From NCBI GenBank assembly GCA_964497185.1, contig CAZCBX010000002.1, positions 139,093 through 203,092 of the forward strand: a stretch of DNA of 64,000 nucleotides, read 5' to 3'. Made by a program: the position numbers and the translations under genes. The notes beneath the pieces were generated by a model that saw only the letters and a program-made list of their open reading frames with translations, did not search any database and was not told where the DNA came from. The first letter of the stretch is position 1. Each line of letters begins with the position of its first letter. Below are positions 26,488-34,730 of the stretch, one piece after another. The stretch comes from CAZCBX01 sp964497185. Its GTDB lineage: Bacteria; Bdellovibrionota_G; JALEGL01; JAGRMV01.

Positions 26488-26548
26488 ATCGGAATACATA
26501 GTGTGGCCCCCGAAAATATTAAATCGGAATACATAGTGTGGCCCCCGA
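26488..26548 (-). repeat. Two inverted copies of the RAYT-associated repeat
   Basis: 26488-26513 and 26523-26548 are the reverse complement of the unit at 25620-25737, differing only at the last base. They close the element on the right. The second copy also contains the GTG (26538) that opens the downstream reading frame. Confidence 0.9.
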
Positions 26549-26552
26549 AAAT

Positions 26553-27008
26553 ATGTACACTGCAGTAGATCCTGACAATAGACTGGTAGTTCAATGTGAT
26601 GATGAAAACTGGTTGACCAGTGTCTTTGTTCGAATTCAAGAAAAACTTCCAAAGAGTGATGCCGGAAATCGATTAGTATATTCATCTTGGCTTGAAATGT
26701 TGATCCAGATCTCGATAGTTATAGTTATTGTTGCTTTTACCCTCAAGATAAGTCACGGCGTCAGCAATAGATCGAATATGGAGTATTCGGAAGTCTATGT
26801 ATTTATTGCTATATTTTTACTTTTCTCAAATATTTGGACTTATGCTGCAAAAGGGCTGCGTGGATTGCGGTCAAGATATTTTCCAGCAGTTGGCTTTAAA
26901 ATAAGCTCTATTAGAAAATTCGTTGCTTCTTTTGTTGGAATATTAGGATCGGCGGTATTGGCAAAATGCATAGACATAGTATGTGGCCTTATTAATACAA
27001 ATATGTAA
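26553..27008 (+). CDS. Membrane protein, probably 5'-truncated
   Basis: About 151 residues from ATG 26553; the frame is open back to GTG 26538 inside a repeat. Three hydrophobic stretches (IQISIVIVIVAFTLKI, VYVFIAIFLLFSNIWTYA and FVASFVGILGSAVLA) suggest a three-helix inner-membrane protein. No ribosome-binding site precedes either start, and the protein begins abruptly, so the repeat element has probably replaced its original 5' end. Low G+C. Function unknown. Confidence 0.4.
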   Translation: MYTAVDPDNRLVVQCDDENWLTSVFVRIQEKLPKSDAGNRLVYSSWLEMLIQISIVIVIVAFTLKISHGVSNRSNMEYSEVYVFIAIFLLFSNIWTYAAKGLRGLRSRYFPAVGFKISSIRKFVASFVGILGSAVLAKCIDIVCGLINTNM

Positions 27009-27020
27009 TTGATTTAATTG

Positions 27021-27090
27021 TAATTCCGGGGACATGTACCGTAATCGAATTAGAATTTAGTTGCGATTACGGTACATGTCCCCGGAATTA
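27021..27090. repeat. Long perfect hairpin, 27-bp stem
   Basis: Arms 27021-27047 and 27064-27090 are perfect reverse complements around a 16-nt loop. The stem contains CCGGGGACATGTACCG. It ends just inside the following gene remnant. The perfection of so long a stem implies recent formation or active maintenance. Confidence 0.9.
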
Positions 27091-27234
27091 TACAGAAGAG
27101 CGGCAAAGCACTTTGAAGATATGGCTGCGAGAGAAAAAAAACGGGCAGATCTCGAAACAACGGTTTGGGAGCAGAAGTACGGAAAAGATGAAGTGGAGGA
27201 TCAAGGCAAGGATGACACTGAAAACAGTGATTAG
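27085..27234 (+). pseudogene. 3' remnant of an unidentified gene
   Basis: Frame 1 from 27085 reads as a charged helical C-terminal tail (RRAAKHFEDMAAREKKRADL, then an acidic end with stop at 27232-27234), plausible coding composition with no start codon or ribosome-binding site. Its 5' end is the right arm of the hairpin, as if the hairpin had cut the gene. Identity unknown. Confidence 0.35.
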
Positions 27235-27314
27235 AAATTCCGGTGCCATGTATCGGGATCATGATTTGCCGCATCAAATGCAGTTATTGGCATTGAAGTT
27301 GCTGTGTATTGAGT

Positions 27315-27455
27315 ATGCCAAGATTTCCAAGAATCATTGTTCCGCACCATCCTCATCCCATCATCAATAGGGGCAATCGACGACAAGATGTGTTTTTCTG
27401 TCATGATGACTATGTCCGATTTCTGGACATCCTGACTCTATTTAATCAAACCTAA
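27315..27455 (+). pseudogene. N-terminal remnant of a second RAYT
   Basis: ATG 27315 opens 46 codons that begin MPRFPRIIVP and continue NRGNRRQDVFF, aligning with the intact RAYT's MARLPRIVIP and QRGNRRQATFF. The segment between is altered (HHPHPIIN instead of GMAHHVTQ). The frame stops at 27453-27455, well before the HUH motif, and the stop lies within the next palindrome. It is a decayed copy of a different RAYT. Confidence 0.8.
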
Positions 27456-27481
27456 AATTCCGGTACCTGGCACCGGAATTT
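27455..27481. repeat. REP-type palindrome after RAYT remnant
   Basis: AAATTCCGGT (27455-27464), 7-nt loop, ACCGGAATTT (27472-27481). Probably the repeat partner of the decayed RAYT. A degenerate relative (AATTCCG...CGGAATT) is near 27838-27865. Confidence 0.75.
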
Positions 27482-27544
27482 ATGGAATTACAATAAAGTC
27501 CATATTGTTAGGAGTACAATTTATTCCGGGACGTCGAAAACGAT

Positions 27545-27757
27545 TCATGGAATTATATTATCAAAAATTTTATGTAAAGGGATAATGATGAGAGTGGCCG
27601 TGCAAACGATTCCAACCCACAGTGAGAATTTATGGATATACACAGCCCAACCTGCGTAGGATTCTTCTCCTAGGTTGACCAAAGAGTAGTGCCAAGCAAA
27701 CTTATATGCGACGAAAATTGCCAGGACAAGAGCTGTGATTGTAATCTTATTTTTCAT
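27545..27757 (-). CDS. Small membrane protein
   Basis: 70 residues with two predicted membrane helices (ITALVLAIFVAYKFAWHY and LWVGIVCTATLIIIPL) and a short loop between. No family recognised and no ribosome-binding site visible. It lies inside the repeat-rich, low-G+C island. It may be a real small gene or chance. Confidence 0.35.
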   Translation of the reverse strand: MKNKITITALVLAIFVAYKFAWHYSLVNLGEESYAGWAVYIHKFSLWVGIVCTATLIIIPLHKIFDNIIP

Positions 27758-28005
27758 TCAGTTTTTACTATAAACTAAAATTGTGTCAGCTGGCAAACCG
27801 ATCAGCGGGAATTCAGTATATAAATTCAGTGCCCAATTAATTCCGGAGCTACCTGCCTCGGAATTTTTACTCCTAGACTCCTTAGTTGGTCAGATGAGCC
27901 CTACGAGCCGCAAAGCGTTTCACTAAATGAATTCCTTGAATGTCAAAATGTGCATACACATTTACATCTATTAAAACGCAACTTCTTATAGTACGATGCT
28001 GCGAT

Positions 28006-29010
28006 ATGGAAAAAACAGCTTCACATCCTCATTATACATTGGCCGTTGTCGGCGGTGGGGCGGCCGGGACCATGGCTTACATGCGTGGCGTTTTAAATTG
28101 GGATCATACGGCTTTTTTTATGGGTGATGCCCATACGAAAATTAGGGCGCGGGCTACTTGGGTGCATGTGGTGGATAATATTCCGGGGCAAACCGGTATG
28201 AAAAATCCGATCATGCATACCACCAAACAAACCATTGATTGGATTGGAGCGCATCCCCATTTAAAAGACAAAAGTGAAGTGATCAAAAGTCGGGTTGAAA
28301 AAATTGAAAGAGTCGATGGACGCTTTCAATTGCATTACACACCCCGCAAACAAGACCCTACGTATGCCACTGCCGATTATGTGATTTTGGCGACGGGTAT
28401 CATGGATCGTCAGCCGTTGATTCGCGGTGAAATGGATCCGATTTTTCCTTTTGCCAACAATGGTGATTTTATTTACTGCGTGCGGTGCGATGGTCATCAC
28501 ACCATTGGCAAAAAATTATCCGTGTTGGGGCATGATGACTCGGCGCCATTTTTGGCACAGCTGATGGCCGATCGGTATGAGCACAGCCATGTGGACATTT
28601 TTCTACACGGTGAAGAAGCGCAGTTTTCAGACAAAGCGCAGAACATCATCGATACCTATGGTTTTACGGTTTATCCTTCGCGCATTGATCAAATTTTGGG
28701 CGACGGCAAAGACAAAGGGCTGGAGGGCTTTGTATTGGAAGACGGTCAGCAGATCGAAACCAAAAAGTGCATTATTACGTTGGGCATCATTGCTTACAAC
28801 GAGCTGGCGGTTTCTTTGGGGGCCAAGGTGGCACCCAATGGGCGGGTGGAAGTGTCAAAAGAGTTTGAAAGCTCGGTGGACAATTTGTTTGTGGTCGGTG
28901 ATTTGGCCAGCGGGTACAAGATGCAAATCTACACCGGGTGGGATCAGGCTGTGGATGCAGCCGATGCGGTCAATCGTCGGGTTCGCGCGGCCAAGCAAAA
29001 ACAACCCTAA
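28006..29010 (+). CDS. Thioredoxin-reductase-like flavoprotein
   Basis: 334 residues from ATG 28006 (the frame extends to 27940 without support). The FAD site is VVGGGAAGTMA, the dithiol is YCVRCDGH (about 162-165) where thioredoxin reductases have CATCDG, and the C-terminal FAD motif is NLFVVGDLASG. The usual NADPH motif GGGDSA is replaced by LGHDDSAPF, so the pyridine-nucleotide site is altered. It probably reduces a disulfide partner, but the electron donor and partner are uncertain. 58 nt later begins the Mrp gene on the same strand. Confidence 0.8.
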   Translation: MEKTASHPHYTLAVVGGGAAGTMAYMRGVLNWDHTAFFMGDAHTKIRARATWVHVVDNIPGQTGMKNPIMHTTKQTIDWIGAHPHLKDKSEVIKSRVEKIERVDGRFQLHYTPRKQDPTYATADYVILATGIMDRQPLIRGEMDPIFPFANNGDFIYCVRCDGHHTIGKKLSVLGHDDSAPFLAQLMADRYEHSHVDIFLHGEEAQFSDKAQNIIDTYGFTVYPSRIDQILGDGKDKGLEGFVLEDGQQIETKKCIITLGIIAYNELAVSLGAKVAPNGRVEVSKEFESSVDNLFVVGDLASGYKMQIYTGWDQAVDAADAVNRRVRAAKQKQP

Positions 29011-29068
29011 CCATCGTTTGGCCCGATGGCTTGTCAGGGTCTAGAAAAGCAGATATACCTTGGCCATC

Positions 29069-30223
29069 ATGGCCACCGAATTACCCAACGCCAACGCGCG
29101 CAAAGTTAAACCTCAAGTTCAAAGTAATCCCATTGCCGATAATATTTCCGGTATTCAAAGCATTGTTGCCGTTTCAAGCGGCAAGGGTGGGGTAGGCAAA
29201 TCCACCATTTCCACCAATTTGGCCGTTAGCCTTGCACAAGCAGGCTATAAGGTTGGCTTGATGGATGCAGATGTATACGGACCTTCCGTGTCCAAAATGT
29301 TGGGCGGCAAAGGACTGCAGCCCAAACAAGAAAATGGCAAACTCGTCCCCATTGAAAAATATGGCGTGCGATGGATGTCCATGGCGCTTCTCACCGACGA
29401 AGATACGCCCGTGATTTGGCGCGGCCCCATGGCCACCCGTTTGATCAACCAATTTTTGGGACAGGTTGCCTGGGGCGAGCTGGATTATCTCTTGATTGAT
29501 TTACCCCCCGGCACCGGCGATGTTCAATTAACCCTAACCCAATCCATCCCATTAACGGGTGCGATTGTGGTTAGCTCCCCACAGCAAGTGGCTGTGGAGG
29601 TCACCATGCGCGGCATGAAAATGTTTGATGAAGTGCGTGTGCCCATATTGGGCATGGTGGAAAACATGAGCGGTTTTGTGTGTCCCCAGTGCAACCAGGT
29701 GACGCCCGTTTTTGATCAAGGACATTTGGAAAACAAAGCCAAAGAGCTGGGTATTGCATTTTTAGGCCAGATTCCTTTGGATCCAACCATTACGTTGGGG
29801 GGCGATGACGGCGCGCCTGTGGCCACCCATGAAGATTCATTGGTTGCTCAGCGGTTTACCGAAATGGCCAAAACCTTGAATCAAATTGTGAAAAAAACCC
29901 TCACCGAAACGGCCAACAATCAGACTTCACCAACCCAAATTTCATCCGACCATGATCACTTGTTATTAATGTGGAAGGACAATAGCGTATCGGAAATTCC
30001 TTTTAAAGAGTTACGTTTTGCATGCCCTTGCGCCCAATGTGTCAGTGAAGTGACGGGCAAACGCATGATCGAAATGTCCGACATCAAAGACAACATCGAG
30101 CCCACCGGCTTTCGCCCGGTCGGCAAATATGGCCTGCAAATTCATTGGAACGATGGCCACAACACCGGCATTTACACGTTTAACCATCTTCAATCATTGG
30201 CAGATCCTAAACCTGCTCTGTAA
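29069..30223 (+). CDS. mrp: Mrp/ApbC Fe-S carrier ATPase fused to DUF971
   Basis: 384 residues. The ParA/MinD-type ATPase domain has the deviant Walker A SSGKGGVGKST, MDADVYGPS, LLIDLPPGTGD and a CxxC (FVCPQCNQ) that in Mrp proteins holds a bridging Fe-S cluster. From about 290 a GBBH-like/DUF971 domain follows (LLLMWKDNSVSEIPFKELR, FACPCAQC, FRPVGKYGLQIHWNDGHNTG). The N-terminal DUF59/MIP18 domain common in Mrp proteins is absent. Likely role: Fe-S cluster delivery. The start is ATG 29069; the frame also includes TTG 29060. Confidence 0.92.
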   Translation: MATELPNANARKVKPQVQSNPIADNISGIQSIVAVSSGKGGVGKSTISTNLAVSLAQAGYKVGLMDADVYGPSVSKMLGGKGLQPKQENGKLVPIEKYGVRWMSMALLTDEDTPVIWRGPMATRLINQFLGQVAWGELDYLLIDLPPGTGDVQLTLTQSIPLTGAIVVSSPQQVAVEVTMRGMKMFDEVRVPILGMVENMSGFVCPQCNQVTPVFDQGHLENKAKELGIAFLGQIPLDPTITLGGDDGAPVATHEDSLVAQRFTEMAKTLNQIVKKTLTETANNQTSPTQISSDHDHLLLMWKDNSVSEIPFKELRFACPCAQCVSEVTGKRMIEMSDIKDNIEPTGFRPVGKYGLQIHWNDGHNTGIYTFNHLQSLADPKPAL

Positions 30224-30271
30224 AGTGATCTCACCCCTACCTTTGAGGGAAAAAACAGTGTGGTTTACCAT

Positions 30272-30300
30272 TTGACTTTATGCGTTAAAATGGATAGCAT
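30272..30300 (+). promoter_or_regulatory. Promoter of the surface-protein gene
   Basis: TTGACT (30272-30277), 17-nt spacer, TAGCAT (30295-30300). The first 16 bases, TTGACTTTATGCGTTA, are identical to the promoter at 32547, suggesting duplication or co-regulation. It leaves a leader of about 60 nt. Confidence 0.65.
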
Positions 30301-30365
30301 ACAAACAAAATAAAGACTTTTAGGGCTTAGGCTTTCATTGATATTTTCCAATCAAGGAGATGACG

Positions 30366-32522
30366 TTGTCACAATCAAAAAAGATTACTTTTATGGGCTT
30401 ATTTGCAGCAATCATTTTAGTGGGCCTAGGGACTTACACCAATTGCGGCAGTGAAGGGACAGATCCAGCCAACACGGGCGTCAATTTTAATGACGAAAAT
30501 CCCACCCCTGACCCCATTGGCAACGATAGCTATAACTTTAACGTTGGCTATACAATGTCGGGCACGATTGTGTCAGAAACAGTGGGTAGTGTAGAGCTCA
30601 ATTTTGAGTTGCACCCGCTGGACGACAATGCCACCCTGGCATCTTTTTGGGAAGATCTACCCGCCGACGGCATTAGCGTTCCCATCAACTGGGGTGGAAC
30701 CGCCACGCAAGGCCAAGATTACACCGTCACTGCCACTGAGCTGGTTTTTACACCTGAAATATCTTCTCGAACAGTGACCGTCAACATCATTGCTGATGCC
30801 GTTCAAGATGAATCGGCTGAAACCATTACATTTGAGCTCGATGTTTCCCACATTACATCATTAAATGCCACGCCGCTTGGCACCATCATTGTGACAAATT
30901 TTAATGCGGTACTACCCACCCTAACCCTAGGTGCCACCTCTGGCATTAACCCTACCAGCACCACGACGGAAGGCGCTTCACAGCTGACGTTTTACATTGA
31001 AAGTTCAGAGACATTTTCTGAAACCATCAATTTTGATGCGAGTGATTTTATTTTGAGTGGCAGTGCAGTGGAGGGCGAAGATTACACCATTGTAAATATT
31101 TTCCCTCTCAATGCAGGACAAACTCAAACCACCATGCAGGTGATGATTGAAGATGATGCGTTGTATGAACTGGAAGAAACAGCCATTTTGGCTTTGGCTT
31201 CTACATCCGCTTACAATGCGGGTACACCGTTGACTTTGACCATTGAGGACAACGATTCGCTGCCAGTGGTGACTGCAAGCCGAAATTACATGAATTTGGT
31301 GGAGGGCGCGGCCATTGGCAAAGGCAACAATATCTTTTTCACCCTCGACCAACCCAGTAGCGTAAACACCGTGATTACTTTAACCCCTTTTGCACCTGGA
31401 TCCAACGCATCTGCTACGTCTGATGTTTATTATCCTTCTACGGTTATGATTCCGGCGGGTCAGGTATCGGCCACAGCAAGTATCTCAGCACCTGCCGACA
31501 CCACCCAAGAAGAATTGGAATGGTTGCATTTAAACGTATCGGTCGCCCAAGGCGCTGAATATCAAGGCCATAGCATTTCAGTGATGGTGAACGACCCCAG
31601 CACCATGGGCCCGCAATCAGCCTATGCCGACTCCATGGTTTTTATTTGGTACACCTCTGAAGATGGTCAATCGGTTCAGCTTCCTCTTTCCGAAAACTTT
31701 TATTCAAACGGTTCAGCTTATGACAATGACATCAATTTTATGGTGGACTGGGGTGATGAATCTACCCCGCAACAAGTCACCAGTGAAAATGACGTTCATA
31801 AGTTCAATAGTTACGATCAAGCAGGAACTTATACAGTCATATTAACCGGAACGTTAAATCATATTTCGTTTTCAGGCAACACGCGCTTGCTTGCCGTGCA
31901 TAATTTGGGAGATATGACTTGGCAAAGTTTTGTTTCGACTTTTCAAAACTGTACGAACTTAAGTGTGGTCAATGGGGGTGAAACAAGCGGTGTCATCGAC
32001 CTTTCAGCCATGTTTTCTGGTGCAACCAATGTAAGGGTTGATACTTCCAACTGGAATACCTCCAACGTAAATAGAGCCAATGCAACCTTTTTAAATGCTC
32101 TAAAAGCAGATCCAGATGTGTCCAATTGGGATGTGTCAGGGATTTCCAATTTTTCAAGGATGTTCGAAAATGCTCAAATGGCCGATCCCGATGTCAGCAA
32201 CTGGACCTTTGATCAATTTTTTACCCGTATGAATGATATGTTTAAAAATGCTTCAGAGGCCAACCCAGATTTGTCGAATTGGAACTTTAGTAAAATAAAA
32301 TTCATGCCCAACATGTTTACGGGTGCAAGCTCCTTTTCGGTTGAAAATTATACAGATATGCTTATTCAATTTGATGCCACCACCAATGGATGTGGCTCAG
32401 GCGGAGGCAGCGGGATTTGTACATTGGATGTCGATGCTCAATACAATTCAACTGCGGCCAGTGCTAGAGCAAGCTTGATTGCGGGTGGATGGACCATCAA
32501 CGATGGGGGATTGGCACCGTAA
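30366..32522 (+). CDS. Surface protein with Calx-beta and BspA-type (DUF285) repeats
   Basis: 718 residues. The start is TTG 30366, 6 nt after AAGGAG; ATG 30360 touches the ribosome-binding site. The N-terminus has a hydrophobic export segment ending YTNCGSEG, possibly a weak lipobox. Two or three Calx-beta-like repeats cover about 50-390 (EGEDYTI, EDDALYELEETAIL, TIEDNDS). A PKD-like segment has VDWGDES. The C-terminus has BspA-type DUF285 repeats with the period seen in SNWNTSNV, VSNWDVSG, VSNWTFD and LSNWNFS, plus MF at regular positions. Such proteins are surface-anchored adhesins; the ligand is unknown. Confidence 0.8.
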   Translation: MSQSKKITFMGLFAAIILVGLGTYTNCGSEGTDPANTGVNFNDENPTPDPIGNDSYNFNVGYTMSGTIVSETVGSVELNFELHPLDDNATLASFWEDLPADGISVPINWGGTATQGQDYTVTATELVFTPEISSRTVTVNIIADAVQDESAETITFELDVSHITSLNATPLGTIIVTNFNAVLPTLTLGATSGINPTSTTTEGASQLTFYIESSETFSETINFDASDFILSGSAVEGEDYTIVNIFPLNAGQTQTTMQVMIEDDALYELEETAILALASTSAYNAGTPLTLTIEDNDSLPVVTASRNYMNLVEGAAIGKGNNIFFTLDQPSSVNTVITLTPFAPGSNASATSDVYYPSTVMIPAGQVSATASISAPADTTQEELEWLHLNVSVAQGAEYQGHSISVMVNDPSTMGPQSAYADSMVFIWYTSEDGQSVQLPLSENFYSNGSAYDNDINFMVDWGDESTPQQVTSENDVHKFNSYDQAGTYTVILTGTLNHISFSGNTRLLAVHNLGDMTWQSFVSTFQNCTNLSVVNGGETSGVIDLSAMFSGATNVRVDTSNWNTSNVNRANATFLNALKADPDVSNWDVSGISNFSRMFENAQMADPDVSNWTFDQFFTRMNDMFKNASEANPDLSNWNFSKIKFMPNMFTGASSFSVENYTDMLIQFDATTNGCGSGGGSGICTLDVDAQYNSTAASARASLIAGGWTINDGGLAP

Positions 32523-32546
32523 CAAATTTTGATGCGAAAACGCATA

Positions 32547-32575
32547 TTGACTTTATGCGTTATTTTTAGTACAAT
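32547..32575 (+). promoter_or_regulatory. Strong sigma70-type promoter, leaderless gene
   Basis: TTGACT (32547-32552), 17-nt spacer, TACAAT (32570-32575). Transcription would begin about 32582, exactly at an ATG, so the mRNA may lack a leader. A small ATGCG-aaaa-CGCAT inverted repeat lies just upstream (32532-32545). Confidence 0.7.
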
Positions 32576-32581
32576 TTGCGC

Positions 32582-33073
32582 ATGATGAAGCATTTCTACG
32601 TATGTTTAGCAGGGATTTTCACGCTTGGTTTTGTGGCTCCCCATGTTCAGGCCCAGTCGATGGAAAGCAAGTTTTTAGACGAAGTTGGCCAATATTTTAC
32701 CAAACACTGTTCGGAAATTGAGATGGTTCAGTCCTCCTTGCAGCCCAAAAGCAATTTATGGGATAGCATTTTGGTCACTTGTGATTCCATCAAAGTTTTC
32801 GAGGCAAAAAACTACTTTGAAACCGTCAATGATCCGAAGGGGTATTTGAAAGTGGTGATTTCAGACCCGGATGTATACAATGAGCTACCCACTGCAGAAC
32901 CGCAGGGGGGATGGAAATTTGAGAATATCAACGAATTTACTTTTCAGGCGTTGGTCCAAAGAGTGGACACGAAAATTTTTAAAGACGTTACACCTGAAAA
33001 AACGCTTAAAAAAGCTTCTTCTTCAGACAGACCGCTTTCCGCGTCTCAGTATCGCCATTTTTCAAAAAAATAA
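32582..33073 (+). CDS. Small secreted protein
   Basis: 163 residues from ATG 32582, with ATG 32585 one codon later. Signal peptide MKHFYVCLAGIFTLGFVA, likely cut after HVQA. The mature part has two cysteines (KHCSEIE and VTCDSIK) likely to form a disulfide, and a Ser/Lys-rich tail. No family recognised. It shares a promoter sequence with the large surface protein upstream. Confidence 0.65.
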   Translation: MMKHFYVCLAGIFTLGFVAPHVQAQSMESKFLDEVGQYFTKHCSEIEMVQSSLQPKSNLWDSILVTCDSIKVFEAKNYFETVNDPKGYLKVVISDPDVYNELPTAEPQGGWKFENINEFTFQALVQRVDTKIFKDVTPEKTLKKASSSDRPLSASQYRHFSKK

Positions 33074-33103
33074 TTTTTCTGATTTTTTAGTTAAATTTTT
33101 TTT

Positions 33104-33694
33104 TTACAATCGATGAACCCATTTTGGGATGAGCGCGTCTGCTTTTTTTAAGGCTTCTTCGCGCAGTTGGTAGGCAGGGCAGTACAGCGCCAACAAAGCC
33201 CAAAAGGCTTTGGAATGATTGAGGTGTTTTAAATGGCAGAGCTCGTGCAACAGTACATAGTCCACCAAGTCCATGGGCAAAAACAAAAGTTTTAGATTTA
33301 AATTGATGTTGCCCAATTCGGAGCAGCTGCCCCACAGGGTTTTGTGGTTTTTGATGCGCAATTGTCGGTAGGCCAGGCCACTGTTGGCTGAAAACGATTC
33401 CAAACGGGGCGAAAAATAGGTTCGGGCCAATTCGATGAGCCATTTGCGCATGCATGTTTTGAGCGCTTTGCGATCGTTCACACAGCCCAAAAACTCAATT
33501 TGCGTGGCGTGTTTGAGACAGCGAACTTGCGTTCGGCCAGGTTCAAGCCAGTACTGAAAATGAAAATGTTTTTGCGCGACGGGAATGTATACCTGGCGCG
33601 GCATAAAGGCAGGCAGGTAGGCTTTTTTCTTTGAGCCGTCGGCCACCGAAACGGCAGACGGCCGTGAAAAAAGCAGCGATAATTGTTTACGCAC
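33104..33694 (-). CDS. YgjP-type M48-like metallopeptidase
   Basis: 196 residues, DUF45/YgjP family. The zinc motif HELCHLKHLNHSKAFW gives HExxH plus a third His, preceded by KTLWGSCSELGNINLN, both diagnostic. The family is a zincin fold close to SprT/WLM; substrates are not established. It starts with GTG 33694, overlapping the FKBP stop by 8 nt, so it is translationally coupled. Confidence 0.88.
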   Translation of the reverse strand: MRKQLSLLFSRPSAVSVADGSKKKAYLPAFMPRQVYIPVAQKHFHFQYWLEPGRTQVRCLKHATQIEFLGCVNDRKALKTCMRKWLIELARTYFSPRLESFSANSGLAYRQLRIKNHKTLWGSCSELGNINLNLKLLFLPMDLVDYVLLHELCHLKHLNHSKAFWALLALYCPAYQLREEALKKADALIPKWVHRL

Positions 33695-34013
33695 GCAGCA
33701 GTTCGATTTCGAACACCAAGGTCGCGTTGGGGGGAATCACACCACCTGCACCGCGCTCTCCATACCCAAGCTCCGATGGAATGGTTAATTTGCGCTTGCC
33801 GCCTTCTTTCATGCCTACAAGGCCTTGGTCCCAACCTTGAATCACTTGGCCCGCGCCCACCACAAATTCAAAAGGGGTGCCACGGTCTTTGGAAGAGTCA
33901 AATTTGGTGCCGTCGGTCAGCCATCCGGTGTAGTGAACGGACACTTTGGTTTGAGGCGTGACTTCTTTGCCATTGCCGGTTTCAAGATCTTCGATTTGCA
34001 GTTGATTGGACAT
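33687..34013 (-). CDS. FKBP-type peptidyl-prolyl isomerase
   Basis: A 108-residue single-domain FKBP. VSVHYTGWLTDGTKFDSS, GAGQVIQGWDQGLVGMKEG, LTIPSELGYGERG and IPPNATLVFEIEL contain the aromatic active-site residues in order. It lacks a signal peptide, so it is cytosolic. AAGGAG lies just upstream of the ATG. It forms a two-gene unit with the YgjP peptidase. Confidence 0.96.
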   Translation of the reverse strand: MSNQLQIEDLETGNGKEVTPQTKVSVHYTGWLTDGTKFDSSKDRGTPFEFVVGAGQVIQGWDQGLVGMKEGGKRKLTIPSELGYGERGAGGVIPPNATLVFEIELLRA

Positions 34014-34049
34014 ACAGTCTCCTTTGATGGTTGATGTTTAAAATATGGA

Positions 34050-34622
34050 TTACGCGGTGTGACCCAACGCGCGTTCGATTTTATCTATGGCTTCTTGTTC
34101 AGAATCTGAAATTTTTGCGCCCAAGCCCAAAAAGGATCGGCTGGCGTTGGCCACCGAGCGAACTTTGCTGATAATATTGAGTGCAAGTCCACGCGCTTGA
34201 TTTTCGGAGAAGGTGGGTAAAAGCTCTTCCACCCAGTGAGCCCATAGCTTAAACATTTCTTCGCCAGGATTTTGCTCTGTCCAAGACTCGATGAGTTCCA
34301 TGGCAGGGGTGCCAGCCATGATGCCATGCTCTTGTGCGGCTTTGATCACCGCTTCTTTTTCTTTGTCATCCAAATTGCCATCGGCCCATCCCACATAGGT
34401 GATGGGGAAAAGCACCAACGCTGTAATTTGATCTGGTGTAATGTCATGGTCTACCAGAGCTTTGAGCAATTCTTCATCCCGAACGCCGGTGATGTCTGCA
34501 ATGATTTTTTCAGGCTGATCTTTCTGTAAACTGGCCTTAAGCTTTTGCAACTGCTCCGCCTCTAGGCGATTGAAATATTCGGCCTCAAAAGCCTGGCCTC
34601 GCTCTTTTAATGCATCCGACAT
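34050..34622 (-). CDS. TerB-like helical protein
   Basis: 190 residues from the ATG at 34622, fixed by AAGGAG 5 nt upstream. The central part LVLFPITYVGWADGNLDDKE resembles the start of TerB-like domains, where an acidic DG pair follows a short helix. The protein is acidic and helical, with no signal peptide. Tellurite resistance should not be inferred; TerB-like domains occur widely in stress and membrane contexts. Confidence 0.5.
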   Translation of the reverse strand: MSDALKERGQAFEAEYFNRLEAEQLQKLKASLQKDQPEKIIADITGVRDEELLKALVDHDITPDQITALVLFPITYVGWADGNLDDKEKEAVIKAAQEHGIMAGTPAMELIESWTEQNPGEEMFKLWAHWVEELLPTFSENQARGLALNIISKVRSVANASRSFLGLGAKISDSEQEAIDKIERALGHTA

Positions 34623-34730
34623 GATGTCTCCTTGTGTATATATATGAAAGTTTCTTCTACCAAAGCATGAGACCATACTCAATGATTTTATGCGCCACCT
34701 ACCAGGTGCAAAGTAGGGTAAAATGAAAAA

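Noticed and set aside
25620..26548. CRISPR array
   Set aside because: Only three direct copies on one side, with irregular spacing (4 and 34 nt) and inverted copies on the other side of a transposase.
27113..27370. 85-codon frame across the repeat island
   Set aside because: It crosses the gene remnant and the RAYT remnant in a different frame, and each of those reads better in its own frame.
34050..34622. Tellurite-resistance gene
   Set aside because: Only TerB-like fold resemblance; no ter cluster nearby.
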